From: Actinomadura barringtoniae
GTDB lineage: Bacteria; Actinomycetota; Actinomycetes; Streptosporangiales; Streptosporangiaceae
Direction: 5' to 3'
Assembly (NCBI RefSeq): GCF_017573505.1
Contig: NZ_JAGEOJ010000003.1
Span: forward strand, 372,001-436,000
Length of the DNA: 64,000 nt
In this document: piece after piece, positions 1 to 8,353 of the stretch
How the letters are laid out: the number at the start of each line of letters is the position of its first letter
Numbering within the stretch: the stretch's first letter is position 1
Position numbers and translations under genes: made by a program
Notes under the pieces: model-generated
Databases searched by the model: none
What the model saw: only the letters and a program-made list of their open reading frames with translations
Told to the model about the DNA's origin: nothing

Positions 1-187
1 CCTCGTCGAGGGTCTCTTCGGCCTCGCCGGTCTCCTCCTCGAGCGTGGGCTCGTCAAGGGACTCGTCGGGCTTCTTGTGGAGGAGGCGGGAGAAGGCGGT
101 CGCCTCGGTGTCGCGGCGGAGCCACATGGGTACGAGAACGACGGCCCAGACCGCGACGATCGCCAGATACAGAACGGTGCTGCTCAC
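1..187 (-). CDS. sepX: SepX/GLPR-like division membrane protein (partial)
   Basis: The window opens inside this minus-strand gene. A GTG start lies at 187 and 62 codons are visible. The N-terminus has one membrane helix (about residues 4-20) ending VLVPMWLRR, then a strongly Glu/Asp-rich cytoplasmic stretch from about residue 48. A helix running into P-M-W-L-R-R is how SepX proteins of Streptomyces begin; the corynebacterial counterpart is the membrane receptor of the gephyrin-like division protein Glp. The Glp/MoeA and RimJ-like genes on the same strand support the assignment, since these genes are usually neighbours in actinobacteria. The C-terminal part is outside the window, so the identification rests on the first 62 residues and context. 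Confidence 0.7.
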   Translation of the reverse strand, partial: MSSTVLYLAIVAVWAVVLVPMWLRRDTEATAFSRLLHKKPDESLDEPTLEEETGEAEETLDE

Positions 188-416
188 AGGCCCACCGCCA
201 GGGCACGCCGAAGAGGCGGGCCGACTTTCGGCGCGCGCACGTGCATTGGGAGCAGGGCCACGACCCGCACGGTACGAGCCGGTGTCAGAGGTTGACGAGC
301 ATTAGGGGCGGTGTGTCGCGAGATCGATCTTGCGGTTACTCTCTGTTTGCCAAGTCTTCTCGATCGCAGGATTCTTACGGCCGGTGCCGACACGAAAGTC
401 AGCGCGGGCCCAAGTG

Positions 417-1055
417 TCACGGTGACGACGACGATCGAGGAAATGCCTGTTTGGTACTCGCGAGCCACCGGGAGCGAAGACCTCCCGGAACATCCTCGAC
501 CGTGAGCGCGTAGCAGATGTGATCTCTCCAGGCGCCGTCGATGTGAAGATGGCGCCGCCGAATGCCCTCTTCCCGGAATCCCAGTTTTTCGACCACTCGG
601 CGGCTGGCGCTGTTCTCCGGCCGAATATTTGCCTCGACGCGGTGGAGTCCGACCGTGAAGAAGCAGTGATCTACCGCCAGCGCGACGGCGGTCGGGATGA
701 CCCCGCGGCCGGCGACCTGGCGGTCCACCCAGTACCCGATCTGGGCCGAACGCGCGGAACCCCACACGATGGCGCCGATCGTCAGCTGACCGGCGAAACG
801 GCCCTCGTGAGTGACCACCCAGGGCAGCGCCAGCCCCTGCCGCGCCTCCCGGCGCATCGTGTGGACCATGCTGACGTACGGACCCAGACCGCTGCGGAAC
901 AACGGCGTCTCAGGGTTGGTCGGCTCCCAGGGCCGCAGCCACTCGGCGTTGCGGACCCGCAACTCCCGCCAGATGGCAGCGTCACGATGCCGCAGCGGGC
1001 GCAGCCCGACCGGGCCCTCGGTCAAGGTGACCGGCCATCCGCGCAGTCTCTCCAC
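417..1055 (-). CDS. rimJ: RimJ/RimL-type GNAT N-acetyltransferase
   Basis: This 212-residue protein belongs to the GNAT fold and probably acetylates a protein N-terminus (ribosomal-protein alanine acetyltransferase family). The N-terminal TLTEGPVGLRPLRHRDA strand, the QIGYWVDRQVAGRGVIPTA segment (acetyl-CoA loop, about residues 120-140) and NIRPENSASRRVVEKLGF (about residues 160-178) are typical of RimJ/RimL. The start is GTG at 1055. The gene sits between sepX and the mog-moaC-glp block, its usual place in actinobacteria, although an amino-sugar cassette now separates it from that block. The substrate cannot be told from sequence. Confidence 0.85.
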   Translation of the reverse strand: MERLRGWPVTLTEGPVGLRPLRHRDAAIWRELRVRNAEWLRPWEPTNPETPLFRSGLGPYVSMVHTMRREARQGLALPWVVTHEGRFAGQLTIGAIVWGSARSAQIGYWVDRQVAGRGVIPTAVALAVDHCFFTVGLHRVEANIRPENSASRRVVEKLGFREEGIRRRHLHIDGAWRDHICYALTVEDVPGGLRSRWLASTKQAFPRSSSSP

Positions 1056-1602
1056 GGCTCCATGATTCCCTGGTGAAGTATCCGGACGCTATCAATTGTC
1101 GCCGACAACTGCTCCAGCCCGCAGACCCAGCCCGCCTTCAACCTGCTCAAAAGCCGTCCAGAACCCGCCTGACAGCTTCCCTCCCACCGGTCCAAGCCCT
1201 CCCCTCCACACCCGCTCGGGCCCCAGTCCCCTTGCCCGTACGCGCTTAGCCGCCCGCACCCGCCCGGTGCCCGCCAGCCAGACTCGTTCGGCGTCCGTCA
1301 GCCAGACCCGTTCGGCCTCCGCCGCCCGAATCCGCATGGGACAGACCGCCCTCGCCCGCACGGCCTTCGCCACCTGCGCTCCATGCGGCCGTCCGCCAAC
1401 CGAAGCCGTACGAGACCCGCCGTACCGTTTTCCGGTCACCGCCCACACTCTTCAGGGTTCTCCAACACTGTGACTGCAGGGGCTGGCGTTCCTCCTGCGT
1501 CCGTAGAGATGCCCCTAGCGGGGCCCAGCCGCTCGTACGGCCCCACGCAACAGTTATCGGTCAAGGCGGGGAGCCCTGCCCGTCCAGGGCGTGTGGGGCC
1601 GT
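1056..1602. other. intergenic stretch with short imperfect repeats
   Basis: No convincing gene lies in these 547 bases. Open frames exist on both strands but they are rich in Arg/Ala/Pro, resemble no family and come from repeated words such as cgttcggc and cgcccg (about 1240-1380). I see no clear hairpin terminator for the aldolase gene that ends at 1603. Confidence 0.6.
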
Positions 1603-2442
1603 TCAGGGGGTTGCTTGCAGGACGGCCAGCAATCGGGTTACTTCAGTGGCCACCGCAGATCGGCCAGGGCCTACGTACTTTCGGGGGTCGACCAGGTCGG
1701 GATTGGCAGCGAGGGCCTCGCGCAGGGCGGCGGTGAAGACCTTGTTGAGCTGCGTGGCGATATTGATCTTCGTCATGCCGCGTTCCACCGCGGCGGTCAG
1801 CAGAGAATCGGGCACGCCGGACGAGCCGTGCAGGACGAGCGGCACGGGGACGGCGGCGTGGAGGTCGGCGATCAGCTCCAGATCCAGGACGGCGTCGCGC
1901 GTGAGCATCGCGTGCGAGCTGCCGACGGCGACGGCCAACGCGTCCACGCCGGTCGCGTTCACGTAGGCGGCCGCCTCATCGGGTTTCGTACGAGCGCCGG
2001 GCGCGTGCACGCCGTCCTTGCCGCCGACTTCGCCCAGCTCAGCCTCCACCCAGACGCCGCGCTCGTGGCACCAGCCGACAATGTCAGAGGTCGCGGTTAC
2101 GTTGTCCGCGTACGCCAGCGTGGACGCGTCGAACATCACCGACCCCACGCCGATCTCGACCGCCCCACGCACGAGATCGGCCGAGGTCGCATGATCCAGA
2201 TGAACGGCCACAGGGACGGTCGCAGCACGGGCGACGGCCAGCGAACCGCTGATGATCGGTGCGGCCGCGCCGTGGTAGCGCACGCAGTTCTCGCTGATCT
2301 GCAGTACGACCGGGGCACCGGCGGCCTCGGCTCCCGCCACGATCCCCGTGGCGTGTTCCAGCTGGATGACGTTGAACGCGCCGACCCCGCGGCGTCCAGT
2401 GGCGGCAGGGCCGACGATCTCGCCGGCGGCTACGAGGGGCAT
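1603..2442 (-). CDS. class II tagatose/fructose-bisphosphate aldolase (KbaY/GatY-like)
   Basis: A zinc-dependent class II aldolase of 279 residues that would split a ketose 1,6-bisphosphate into dihydroxyacetone phosphate and glyceraldehyde 3-phosphate. Zinc-binding and substrate motifs are visible in order: HLDHAT, VWVEAELGEVGG, VAVGSSHA, LVLHGSSGVPD and KINIATQLN. Length and motif set match KbaY/GatY/FbaA. The ATG at 2442 is chosen because an AGGAG box lies 4 bases upstream; longer frames read into the preceding kinase gene. The kinase gene stops 7 bp upstream, so the two are surely co-transcribed. With the AgaS-like and NagA-like genes nearby, tagatose 1,6-bisphosphate is the more likely substrate, but fructose 1,6-bisphosphate cannot be excluded. 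Confidence 0.88.
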   Translation of the reverse strand: MPLVAAGEIVGPAATGRRGVGAFNVIQLEHATGIVAGAEAAGAPVVLQISENCVRYHGAAAPIISGSLAVARAATVPVAVHLDHATSADLVRGAVEIGVGSVMFDASTLAYADNVTATSDIVGWCHERGVWVEAELGEVGGKDGVHAPGARTKPDEAAAYVNATGVDALAVAVGSSHAMLTRDAVLDLELIADLHAAVPVPLVLHGSSGVPDSLLTAAVERGMTKINIATQLNKVFTAALREALAANPDLVDPRKYVGPGRSAVATEVTRLLAVLQATP

Positions 2443-2449
2443 GGATCTC

Positions 2450-3352
2450 CTAAAGGGGGTGAACGACGATCTCAGACAGCAGCCGGGCGTAGGCAGGCCC
2501 GTCGAAATCACCGGCGACCGGGGCTCGTACAGCCGCGGCCGACAGGGCCACCGCGTGCCTCAGCAGCTCCGGCCATGAGGCGCGGTCGGCCAACCCGCTC
2601 GCGACGGCGGCCACGGCGGCGTCCCCCGCCCCCGTGGGGTTGCCCGTCTCAAGGCCAGGCGGTACGGCACGCCAGTTGCCGTCAGGGGTGATCGCGAGCA
2701 TGCCCTCGTGCCCGAGCGAGACCAGCACGGCTCCGGCGCCCTGCGCTCGCAAAGCCAGCGCGCCCTCCACCGGCGAGGGCTCGCCCGTCGCACGAGCCAG
2801 TTCCTCCGCGTTGGGCTTGACCAGCGTCGGCCGTCCCGCCACGCCCAGCCCCAGCGCTGCCCCGTCCGCATCAAGGATCACCGGCATGTCCGACGCCTCA
2901 GCCAGCACGGCATAGGCATCAGGCGGCACGCCCGGCGGCATGCTGCCCGACAACACCACGACCGACGTTGCAGGAAGGAGCGATCGAAAATGAGCCAGGA
3001 AGCCTGCCCATTCCCCCGCGGCGACCTCGGGCCCGCCCTCGTTGAAGACCGTGGCCGCCCCGTGCTCCTCAACGACCGTGACCGTACGCCGCGACTCCGC
3101 CCGTACCCCATGGAACGAATGCCGCAGGCCTGCAGCGTCCAGGTCCGCGCGGATCAACTCCCCGGTGTCCCCACCGATGAGCCCGGTCGCCACGACCTCC
3201 CGCCCAAGCGCGGCCGCGACCCGGGCCACGTTCACGCCCTTCCCGCCCGCGCGCCGCCGCACAGCCCCGACCCGGTTGGACCCGCCCCACTCCACAACCG
3301 GCGTCTCGTACGTCACGTCCAACGCCACATTGAGCGTCACCGTAAGAATCAT
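2450..3352 (-). CDS. PfkB-family sugar kinase (tagatose-6-P kinase / 1-phosphofructokinase)
   Basis: A 300-residue PfkB/ribokinase-family kinase. The N-terminal MILTVTLNVALDVTY, the substrate motif GGKGVNVARVAAALG (about residues 37-51) and the ATP/anion-hole motif NPTGAGDAAVA with its catalytic Asp are characteristic of the LacC/FruK branch that phosphorylates a ketose phosphate at C1 or C6. Start ATG 3352 fits the family N-terminus; a longer frame adds only Arg-rich filler. It lies directly upstream of the aldolase (7-bp gap), so the pair would carry out the last two steps of tagatose-6-phosphate breakdown if the AgaS-like product is tagatose 6-phosphate. Confidence 0.87.
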   Translation of the reverse strand: MILTVTLNVALDVTYETPVVEWGGSNRVGAVRRRAGGKGVNVARVAAALGREVVATGLIGGDTGELIRADLDAAGLRHSFHGVRAESRRTVTVVEEHGAATVFNEGGPEVAAGEWAGFLAHFRSLLPATSVVVLSGSMPPGVPPDAYAVLAEASDMPVILDADGAALGLGVAGRPTLVKPNAEELARATGEPSPVEGALALRAQGAGAVLVSLGHEGMLAITPDGNWRAVPPGLETGNPTGAGDAAVAAVASGLADRASWPELLRHAVALSAAAVRAPVAGDFDGPAYARLLSEIVVHPL

Positions 3353-4547
3353 GCCCCACCCCGCACGGGCGGATACGCGCGAGCAGGACGACGCACCTGA
3401 ACGTGCAGGCTGGACAGCGCGGTCTCGCCGCACAGCGTGCGTGAGCCGAGCTGCATGGGCGAGTTTCCGCACACGAACGAGATGGGCAGCCCGGACGGGC
3501 CGACCTGCAGATCGGAGCCGATCAGCACGAGCGGGTGATCAGCGTGAATGCGTGAGTGGTCCTGGACGGGCTGGCTGACCTGTACCCACGCGCTGCCTCG
3601 CAGGCGTGGGCCACTGCACTGGAGCGAACCAGCAGCCAGGCGGGACTTGCCCGGCATGCCTAGACCGAACTTCGGGCCTGAGCTGACCCGTGCCCCTGAT
3701 CCGTTCCGCGTAGACGCGACGCTGGCCTGAGTGCACGAGGGGTCCGGAACGGGCTGGCGAGCCCGCAACCACGAGCTGTCTCGCGAACGTGAGTCCATCT
3801 GTGGCGGCGGAGCGGTCTGGGTCCCTGTGCTGGTCTGTGCGCCTGGTCCAAGCGGCAGGCCTGACCTGTCTTGTTCGGACGGGCCGGCGTGCGTACGTGA
3901 GTTGGCTCGCGTGCGTGAGGCGCCGTCCAGAGACAGGTCGACGTGCACGAACGGACCAGCGTGCATGGGCGAGCCCGGCTGCTTGGGCAAGTCGGCGTGC
4001 ATGAGCGGGCCGGGGAACTGCACGGGCAGACCGGCGTGCACGGACGGACCGGGCTGCACGGACGGACCGGGCTGCATGCGCGAGCCGGGCTGCGTAGGCA
4101 GGCCGAGCCGCTTAAGCGAGCAGAGCTGCGTAGATGGGCCAGGGCGCGTAGGCGGGCCGAGCCGCGTAGGCGAGCCAGGCTGCATAGGCGGGCCGTGCTG
4201 CGTAGGCGGGCCGTGCTGCGTAGGCGAGCCGTGCCGCATAGGCGAGCCGTGCCGCATAGGCGAGCCGTGCCGCATAGGCGAGCCGTGCCGCATAGGCGAG
4301 CCGTGCCGCATAGGCGAGCCGTGCCGCATAGGCGAGCCAGGCTGCGTAGGCGAGCCGGGCTGCGCCAGCCGGCCAGCGTGCTTGGCTGGGCCGCGCTGCG
4401 CGGGTGGGCTGGCGTGCAAACGCGTGCTAGCGCGCATCGGTGGGCTGGGGCGTGAGCTGGGAGGCGTTGGCGGCGGGGTGGGCCGAGCGGAACGGGTGAG
4501 GTGGGCGGGTAGTGGGGGTTGCGGACGTAGGTGGTGAGGGTGGGCGG
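3353..4547. repeat. 1.2-kb intergenic low-complexity region with 18-bp minisatellite
   Basis: About 1.2 kb between nagA and the pfkB-like gene contains no recognisable gene. Its core (about 4020-4400) is built from degenerate 18-bp units, and six perfect copies of gagccgtgccgcataggc run head to tail at 4226-4333. Because the unit is a multiple of three, it keeps frames open on both strands, giving long artificial ORFs such as repeated RHGSPM. It separates two genes of what otherwise looks like one operon. Confidence 0.85.
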
Positions 4548-5804
4548 TCAGAGCCATTGGCCGGTCTTCATTACTTGGTGGACCGTCAGGTCGTCGTTCA
4601 GGACGACCAGGTCGGCGTCCTTGCCGGGGGCCAGGGAGCCGATGCGGTGGTCTAGGCCTAGAGCGCGTGCAGGCGTCAGGGATGCGGCGCGGGCGGCCTC
4701 TTCGATGGGGCGGCCTACTTCGGTGACGGCGCGGCGGAAGGCTTCGGCCATCGTGATCGTGCTGCCGGCGATGGACGAGCCGTCGGCGAGCATGGCTCGG
4801 CCGTCCTGGACGCGGACGTCCATCGTTCCCAGGCGGTAGTCGCCGTCGCCCATGCCTGTGGCGGCCATCGCGTCCGTAATCAGTGCGACGCGGTCGGGGC
4901 CTGCGGTGGTGAACGTGAGCCGGGCGACCTCGGTGTCGATGTGGACGCCGTCGTTGATCAGCTCGACGGTGATCCGGGGGTCGTTGAGGGCGGCTACGAC
5001 CGGGCCGCCCTCGCGGTGGTGCACCGGCCGCATCGCGTTGAACAGGTGGGTGGCCACGCGTGCGCCTGCCTCAAAGGCGGCACGGACGTGTGCGGCTGTT
5101 CCGTCGGTGTGGCCGACTGCGGCGATCACGCCTTGGTCGACGGCTGAACGGATCAGGTCGAGTGCGCCGGGGAGTTCTGGTGCGAGCGTGATCATGCGGA
5201 GGTGTCCGCGGGAGGAGGAGGTGAGCCGCTCGAATTCAGCCAGGTCTGGGGCTTTGAGGAGGGAGGGTTCGTGGGCACCGCAGCGGTTCGTGGCCAGGTA
5301 GGGGCCTTCTAGGTGGATCCCAGCTACCAGGCCTTCGTCGGCGAGATCGGCTAGGCGGGCGACAGCTGCGAGGAGGGCGTCCGGGGCGTCGGTTACGAGG
5401 CTGGCCATCGCGGTCGTGGTGCCGTGCGCTCGATGGAACGCCACCACCCGGCGAACATCGTCGTGCAGGCCGTTCTGGTACGAAGCACCCGCGCCACCGT
5501 GCATATGCATGTCGACGAACCCGGGAACGACGTATCGGCCCTCTAGGTCGATCAGCTCACTGTGGGCCTGGGTGTGCAGAGTGCTGTCACCCCGGTCGGC
5601 CGATGCGGTGTGGCCCGGGGTGGGCGGGATGCTCTGGTCCCGGGGGGTCGAGGGGCTGTGGGGCGGGGTGCTGTGGGGCGGGGCGGTGGGGGGTGGGGAG
5701 GGCGAGAGGGTGGTGAGGGAGGTGATTTGGCCGTTTGCTACTTGGAGGGTGCCTTGGTGGACGCCTTCGGGGAGGACCAGGCGGGCGTTGGTGAGGGTGA
5801 TCAC
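4548..5804 (-). CDS. nagA: N-acetylglucosamine/galactosamine-6-phosphate deacetylase
   Basis: Removes the acetyl group from an N-acetylhexosamine 6-phosphate. The amidohydrolase metal motif VDMHMHGGAG, the catalytic HLEGPYL, VGHTDG, THLFNAMRP and ALITDAMAATG blocks are all present. Length is 418 residues from the GTG at 5804, longer than the usual 380-390 because of a Pro/Ser/Thr-rich insertion (about residues 33-82, SPSPPPTAPPHSTPP and following) between the first beta strands and the catalytic barrel. The start overlaps the stop of the upstream SIS gene (GTGA), so translation is coupled. Whether the substrate is the gluco or galacto epimer depends on the cassette; the aldolase and kinase favour galacto. 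Confidence 0.93.
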   Translation of the reverse strand: MITLTNARLVLPEGVHQGTLQVANGQITSLTTLSPSPPPTAPPHSTPPHSPSTPRDQSIPPTPGHTASADRGDSTLHTQAHSELIDLEGRYVVPGFVDMHMHGGAGASYQNGLHDDVRRVVAFHRAHGTTTAMASLVTDAPDALLAAVARLADLADEGLVAGIHLEGPYLATNRCGAHEPSLLKAPDLAEFERLTSSSRGHLRMITLAPELPGALDLIRSAVDQGVIAAVGHTDGTAAHVRAAFEAGARVATHLFNAMRPVHHREGGPVVAALNDPRITVELINDGVHIDTEVARLTFTTAGPDRVALITDAMAATGMGDGDYRLGTMDVRVQDGRAMLADGSSIAGSTITMAEAFRRAVTEVGRPIEEAARAASLTPARALGLDHRIGSLAPGKDADLVVLNDDLTVHQVMKTGQWL

Positions 5805-6685
5805 GTGTCGGCGTCCAGGATGACCGAGCGGGTGAGGTTGCGGGGGGTGTCGGGGTCGAGGCCGCGGGCTCGGGCGTACTCGACGGCGAGGCGCTGGACG
5901 CGGATCAGGTCGGCGAGCGGGTCGAGGGTGGTGGTGACCATCGTTCCGCCGACGGCCGCGACCTGGTCGGGTAGGCCGGCCGGGGGTTCGCCGAACATCC
6001 AGGCGACGCGGCCCGGGCCGGTGATGCTGATGGGGCCGTGGCGGTACTCCATGGCGGGGTACGACTCGGTCCAGGCGCCGGAGGCCTCGCGCATCTTCAA
6101 GGCGGCCTCGTGCGCGAGCCCGACGGTCCAGTGGCGGCCGAGGAACGTGATCTGCTCGGCGTCTCGTACGGGCAGCGGTTCGGTCAGGGCGGTGCGGGCG
6201 TCCTCGATCGCGGGGGTGAGGTCCTCGCCGAGGCTCGCGCGCAGCAGGACGAGCTGGGTGGTCGCGAAGCGGGTCTGCACGACCGAGCTCTCGTCGGCGT
6301 AGTCGAGGACGGCGACCTCGTCCGCGAGGTCCATGACCGGGGTGGAGGGGTCGGCGGTGATCGCGACGGTGGGGATCGTTCCGCGGACGTGGTCGAGGAC
6401 CTCCAGGACCTCGGTGGTCGTGCCGGAGCGGGTGAGCGCGAGCAACCGGTCGTACGGGCGGGTCGGCGTCTCGGAGGCGGCGAACGCGTCGGTCTCGCCC
6501 TGGCCGGCGACCTCGCGGAGTGCGGCGTACGACTGCGCCATGAACCACGACGTGCCGCAGCCGATGACCGCCACGCGTTCCCCGGGCCTGGGCAGGATCC
6601 CGGCGAATCCGGGGGCCGCCGTCGCGGCGCGGTGCCAGCAGTCGGGCTGGCTGGCGATCTCGGTCGCGGTGTGCACGTCCGCCAC
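5801..6685 (-). CDS. agaS: SIS-domain sugar isomerase/deaminase (AgaS-like)
   Basis: A 294-residue protein with two SIS (sugar isomerase) modules, like the C-terminal half of GlmS and like AgaS, which converts galactosamine 6-phosphate to tagatose 6-phosphate with release of ammonia. The sugar-phosphate motifs VIGCGTSWFMAQ (about residue 40) and LTRSGTTTEVLE (about residue 85) and the second-module HWTVGLAHEAALKMREASG are visible; the glutaminase domain of GlmS is absent. GTG 6685 is preceded by GAGGAGG at good distance. It is the first gene of the minus-strand operon agaS-nagA, divergent from the DeoR-type repressor. A plain GlmS-related glucosamine-6-P deaminase is the alternative. Confidence 0.82.
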   Translation of the reverse strand: MADVHTATEIASQPDCWHRAATAAPGFAGILPRPGERVAVIGCGTSWFMAQSYAALREVAGQGETDAFAASETPTRPYDRLLALTRSGTTTEVLEVLDHVRGTIPTVAITADPSTPVMDLADEVAVLDYADESSVVQTRFATTQLVLLRASLGEDLTPAIEDARTALTEPLPVRDAEQITFLGRHWTVGLAHEAALKMREASGAWTESYPAMEYRHGPISITGPGRVAWMFGEPPAGLPDQVAAVGGTMVTTTLDPLADLIRVQRLAVEYARARGLDPDTPRNLTRSVILDADT

Positions 6686-7017
6686 GTTCGGCCTCCTCGC
6701 GCAGTGAGCGCACAGATGCTTGTTGTTGATTGATTTATAGCAATATCATGCAGAAAAGAACAGATTCGTGCGCCGTTAGACTCTGCTCTGCGCGCGCACG
6801 CGCAGACGCTGGATGAGCGGCTCTGCGCGTACGCCGCGAAAGCTGCGCGGACGCTGGACCAGCGGCGGCGCGGGGATGGGGGAACGCTGCACGAGCGGGC
6901 CCCGTGCTCGTGCTGAGCAGGCCCTGTGTGCGTTGAGCGAGCCGTGTGCGCGTTGTGCACGCGGGTGCGCGGAGGCTGGCGGAGACTGCATGAGACGTTG
7001 CACGAAGGGAGACCGGA
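6686..7017. promoter_or_regulatory. divergent control region of agaS and agaR with AT-rich island
   Basis: This 332-bp gap separates the divergent SIS and DeoR-type genes. Positions about 6719-6772 form a sharply AT-rich island (ttgttgattgatttatagca and the following aatatcatgcagaaaagaa) in otherwise very GC-rich DNA, suited to hold the agaS promoter and the repressor's operator. The rest (6775-6990) is GC-rich with repeated gtgcgcgtt/gctgcgcggac words. The operator cannot be pinned to exact bases. Confidence 0.5.
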
Positions 7018-7803
7018 GTGGCCCGGCATGAGCGCTGGAACTCGCTGCTCGAGCTGCTCGCGGACGCGGGCCAGCTGAGCGTCGAGGAGGCCGCCGTCCG
7101 GATGGACGTCTCCGCGGCGACCATCCGCCGCGACTTCGACCAGCTGGCACAGCAGCAGATGCTCACCCGTACGCGCGGGGGCGCCGTCGCGCAGAGCGTG
7201 AGCTACGACCTGCCGCTGCGCTACAAGAGCGCCCGGCACGCGTCCGAGAAGCAGCGCATCGCGGCCGCCACCGCGGAGCTGGCCCGGCCCGGTTCGATCA
7301 TCGGGCTGAACGGGGGGACCACCACCTCGGAGGTCGCCCGCGTCCTCGCCACCCGCGCCGATCTGCAGGCCGACGGGGCCGCGCCCGGCATCACGATCGT
7401 GACGAACGCGCTGAACATCGGCAACGAGCTCGCCGTACGCCCGCACGTCAAGATCGTGCTCACCGGCGGGGTGCCACGGCCGCAGTCCTACGAGCTCACC
7501 GGGCCGCTGGCCACGGGGATCTTCGACCACGTCACGCTCGACGTGGCGATCCTCGGCGTTAACGGCGTCGCCGTCGAGCACGGCGCCACCTGCCACAACG
7601 AGGGCGAGGCCGACGTGAACCGGCTGATGGCCGACTGCGCCGACCAGGTGGTCGTGGTCGCCGACGGCTCCAAGGTCGGCCGCCGCGCGTTCGCCAAGAT
7701 CTGCGACACGTCCAAGATCGACATCCTGGTCACCGACAGCACCGTTCCGCAGTCCGCCGTCGACGACTTCACCGAGGCCGGCATCCAGGTCATCCGCACC
7801 TAG
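7018..7803 (+). CDS. agaR: DeoR/AgaR-family transcriptional repressor
   Basis: A 261-residue DeoR-family regulator. The N-terminal winged helix (residues about 5-60) carries the DeoR signature LSVEEAAVRMDVSAATIRRDF, followed by TRGGAV; the C-terminal domain has the ribose-isomerase-like sensor fold with GLNGGTTTSEVAR, LTGGV and VADGSKVG motifs, which bind a phosphorylated sugar. The GTG start at 7018 has a GGAG box. It faces the agaS-nagA genes, so it most likely represses them until an amino-sugar phosphate or tagatose phosphate binds. Convergent with mog. Confidence 0.92.
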   Translation: MARHERWNSLLELLADAGQLSVEEAAVRMDVSAATIRRDFDQLAQQQMLTRTRGGAVAQSVSYDLPLRYKSARHASEKQRIAAATAELARPGSIIGLNGGTTTSEVARVLATRADLQADGAAPGITIVTNALNIGNELAVRPHVKIVLTGGVPRPQSYELTGPLATGIFDHVTLDVAILGVNGVAVEHGATCHNEGEADVNRLMADCADQVVVVADGSKVGRRAFAKICDTSKIDILVTDSTVPQSAVDDFTEAGIQVIRT

Positions 7804-7861
7804 TGCACCGCGCTTAGGCAGACCCGCGCTTAGCCGGACCGGGCTCAGGCGGACCCGCGGC

Positions 7862-8353
7862 TTAAGCGGACTCTTCGGGGCGGGGGTGGTCGCCGCCGCC
7901 TATCTGGTCTACGGCGTGGAAGAGGACCGGGCCGAGGACCGCAATGCCGTCGCGGACGCCGCCCGTTGAGCCGGGGAGGTTGACGATGAGGGTGCGGCGG
8001 GCCACGCCCGCCAGGCCCCGGGACAGGATGGCGGTCGGGACGGCGTCGCGGTTCTGGCCACGGATGGCCTCGGCGATGCCGGGGACCTCGCGTTCGATGA
8101 TGAGGCGCGTCATCTCCGGCGTCTGGTCCATGGGGGTCAGGCCTGTTCCGCCGGTGGTCACGACCAGGTCGTACTCGGCCTCCACGGCGTCGCGCAGCAC
8201 CTCGGCGACGGGCTCGCCGTCGGGGATCACGACGGGGCCGTCCACCTGGCAGCCGAGGTCCTGGAGGAGCTCGACCAGCACGGGCCCGGACTTGTCGGCG
8301 TACACGCCCGCCGCTGCCCGGTTGGAGACCGTGACGGCCATCGCGCGGATCAT
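7862..8353 (-). CDS. mog: molybdopterin adenylyltransferase (MogA/MoaB family)
   Basis: Activates molybdopterin by adenylylation in molybdenum-cofactor synthesis. The 163-residue protein starts IRAMAVTVSNRAAAG and carries the family core VVTTGGTGLTPMDQTPE (about residues 70-86) and VNLPGSTGGVRDGI near the C-terminus. Its ATG overlaps the stop of moaC by ATGA, so the two are translated in tandem. It is the third gene of the minus-strand glp-moaC-mog operon. The E. coli MoaB-type alternative differs little in sequence. Confidence 0.92.
   Translation of the reverse strand: MIRAMAVTVSNRAAAGVYADKSGPVLVELLQDLGCQVDGPVVIPDGEPVAEVLRDAVEAEYDLVVTTGGTGLTPMDQTPEMTRLIIEREVPGIAEAIRGQNRDAVPTAILSRGLAGVARRTLIVNLPGSTGGVRDGIAVLGPVLFHAVDQIGGGDHPRPEESA

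Noticed and set aside
4226..4333. Regular repeats considered as a CRISPR array
   Set aside because: The 18-bp units are directly abutting with no unique spacers, and no cas genes are present.
3349..4557. A 402-codon minus-strand frame and plus-strand frames across the 18-bp array
   Set aside because: The unit length is a multiple of three so all frames stay open; composition is low-complexity and no family matches.
5805..6713. Upstream extension of the nagA frame to 6713
   Set aside because: It runs out of frame through the SIS gene and gives Arg/Pro-rich sequence; the family N-terminus starts at the GTG at 5804.
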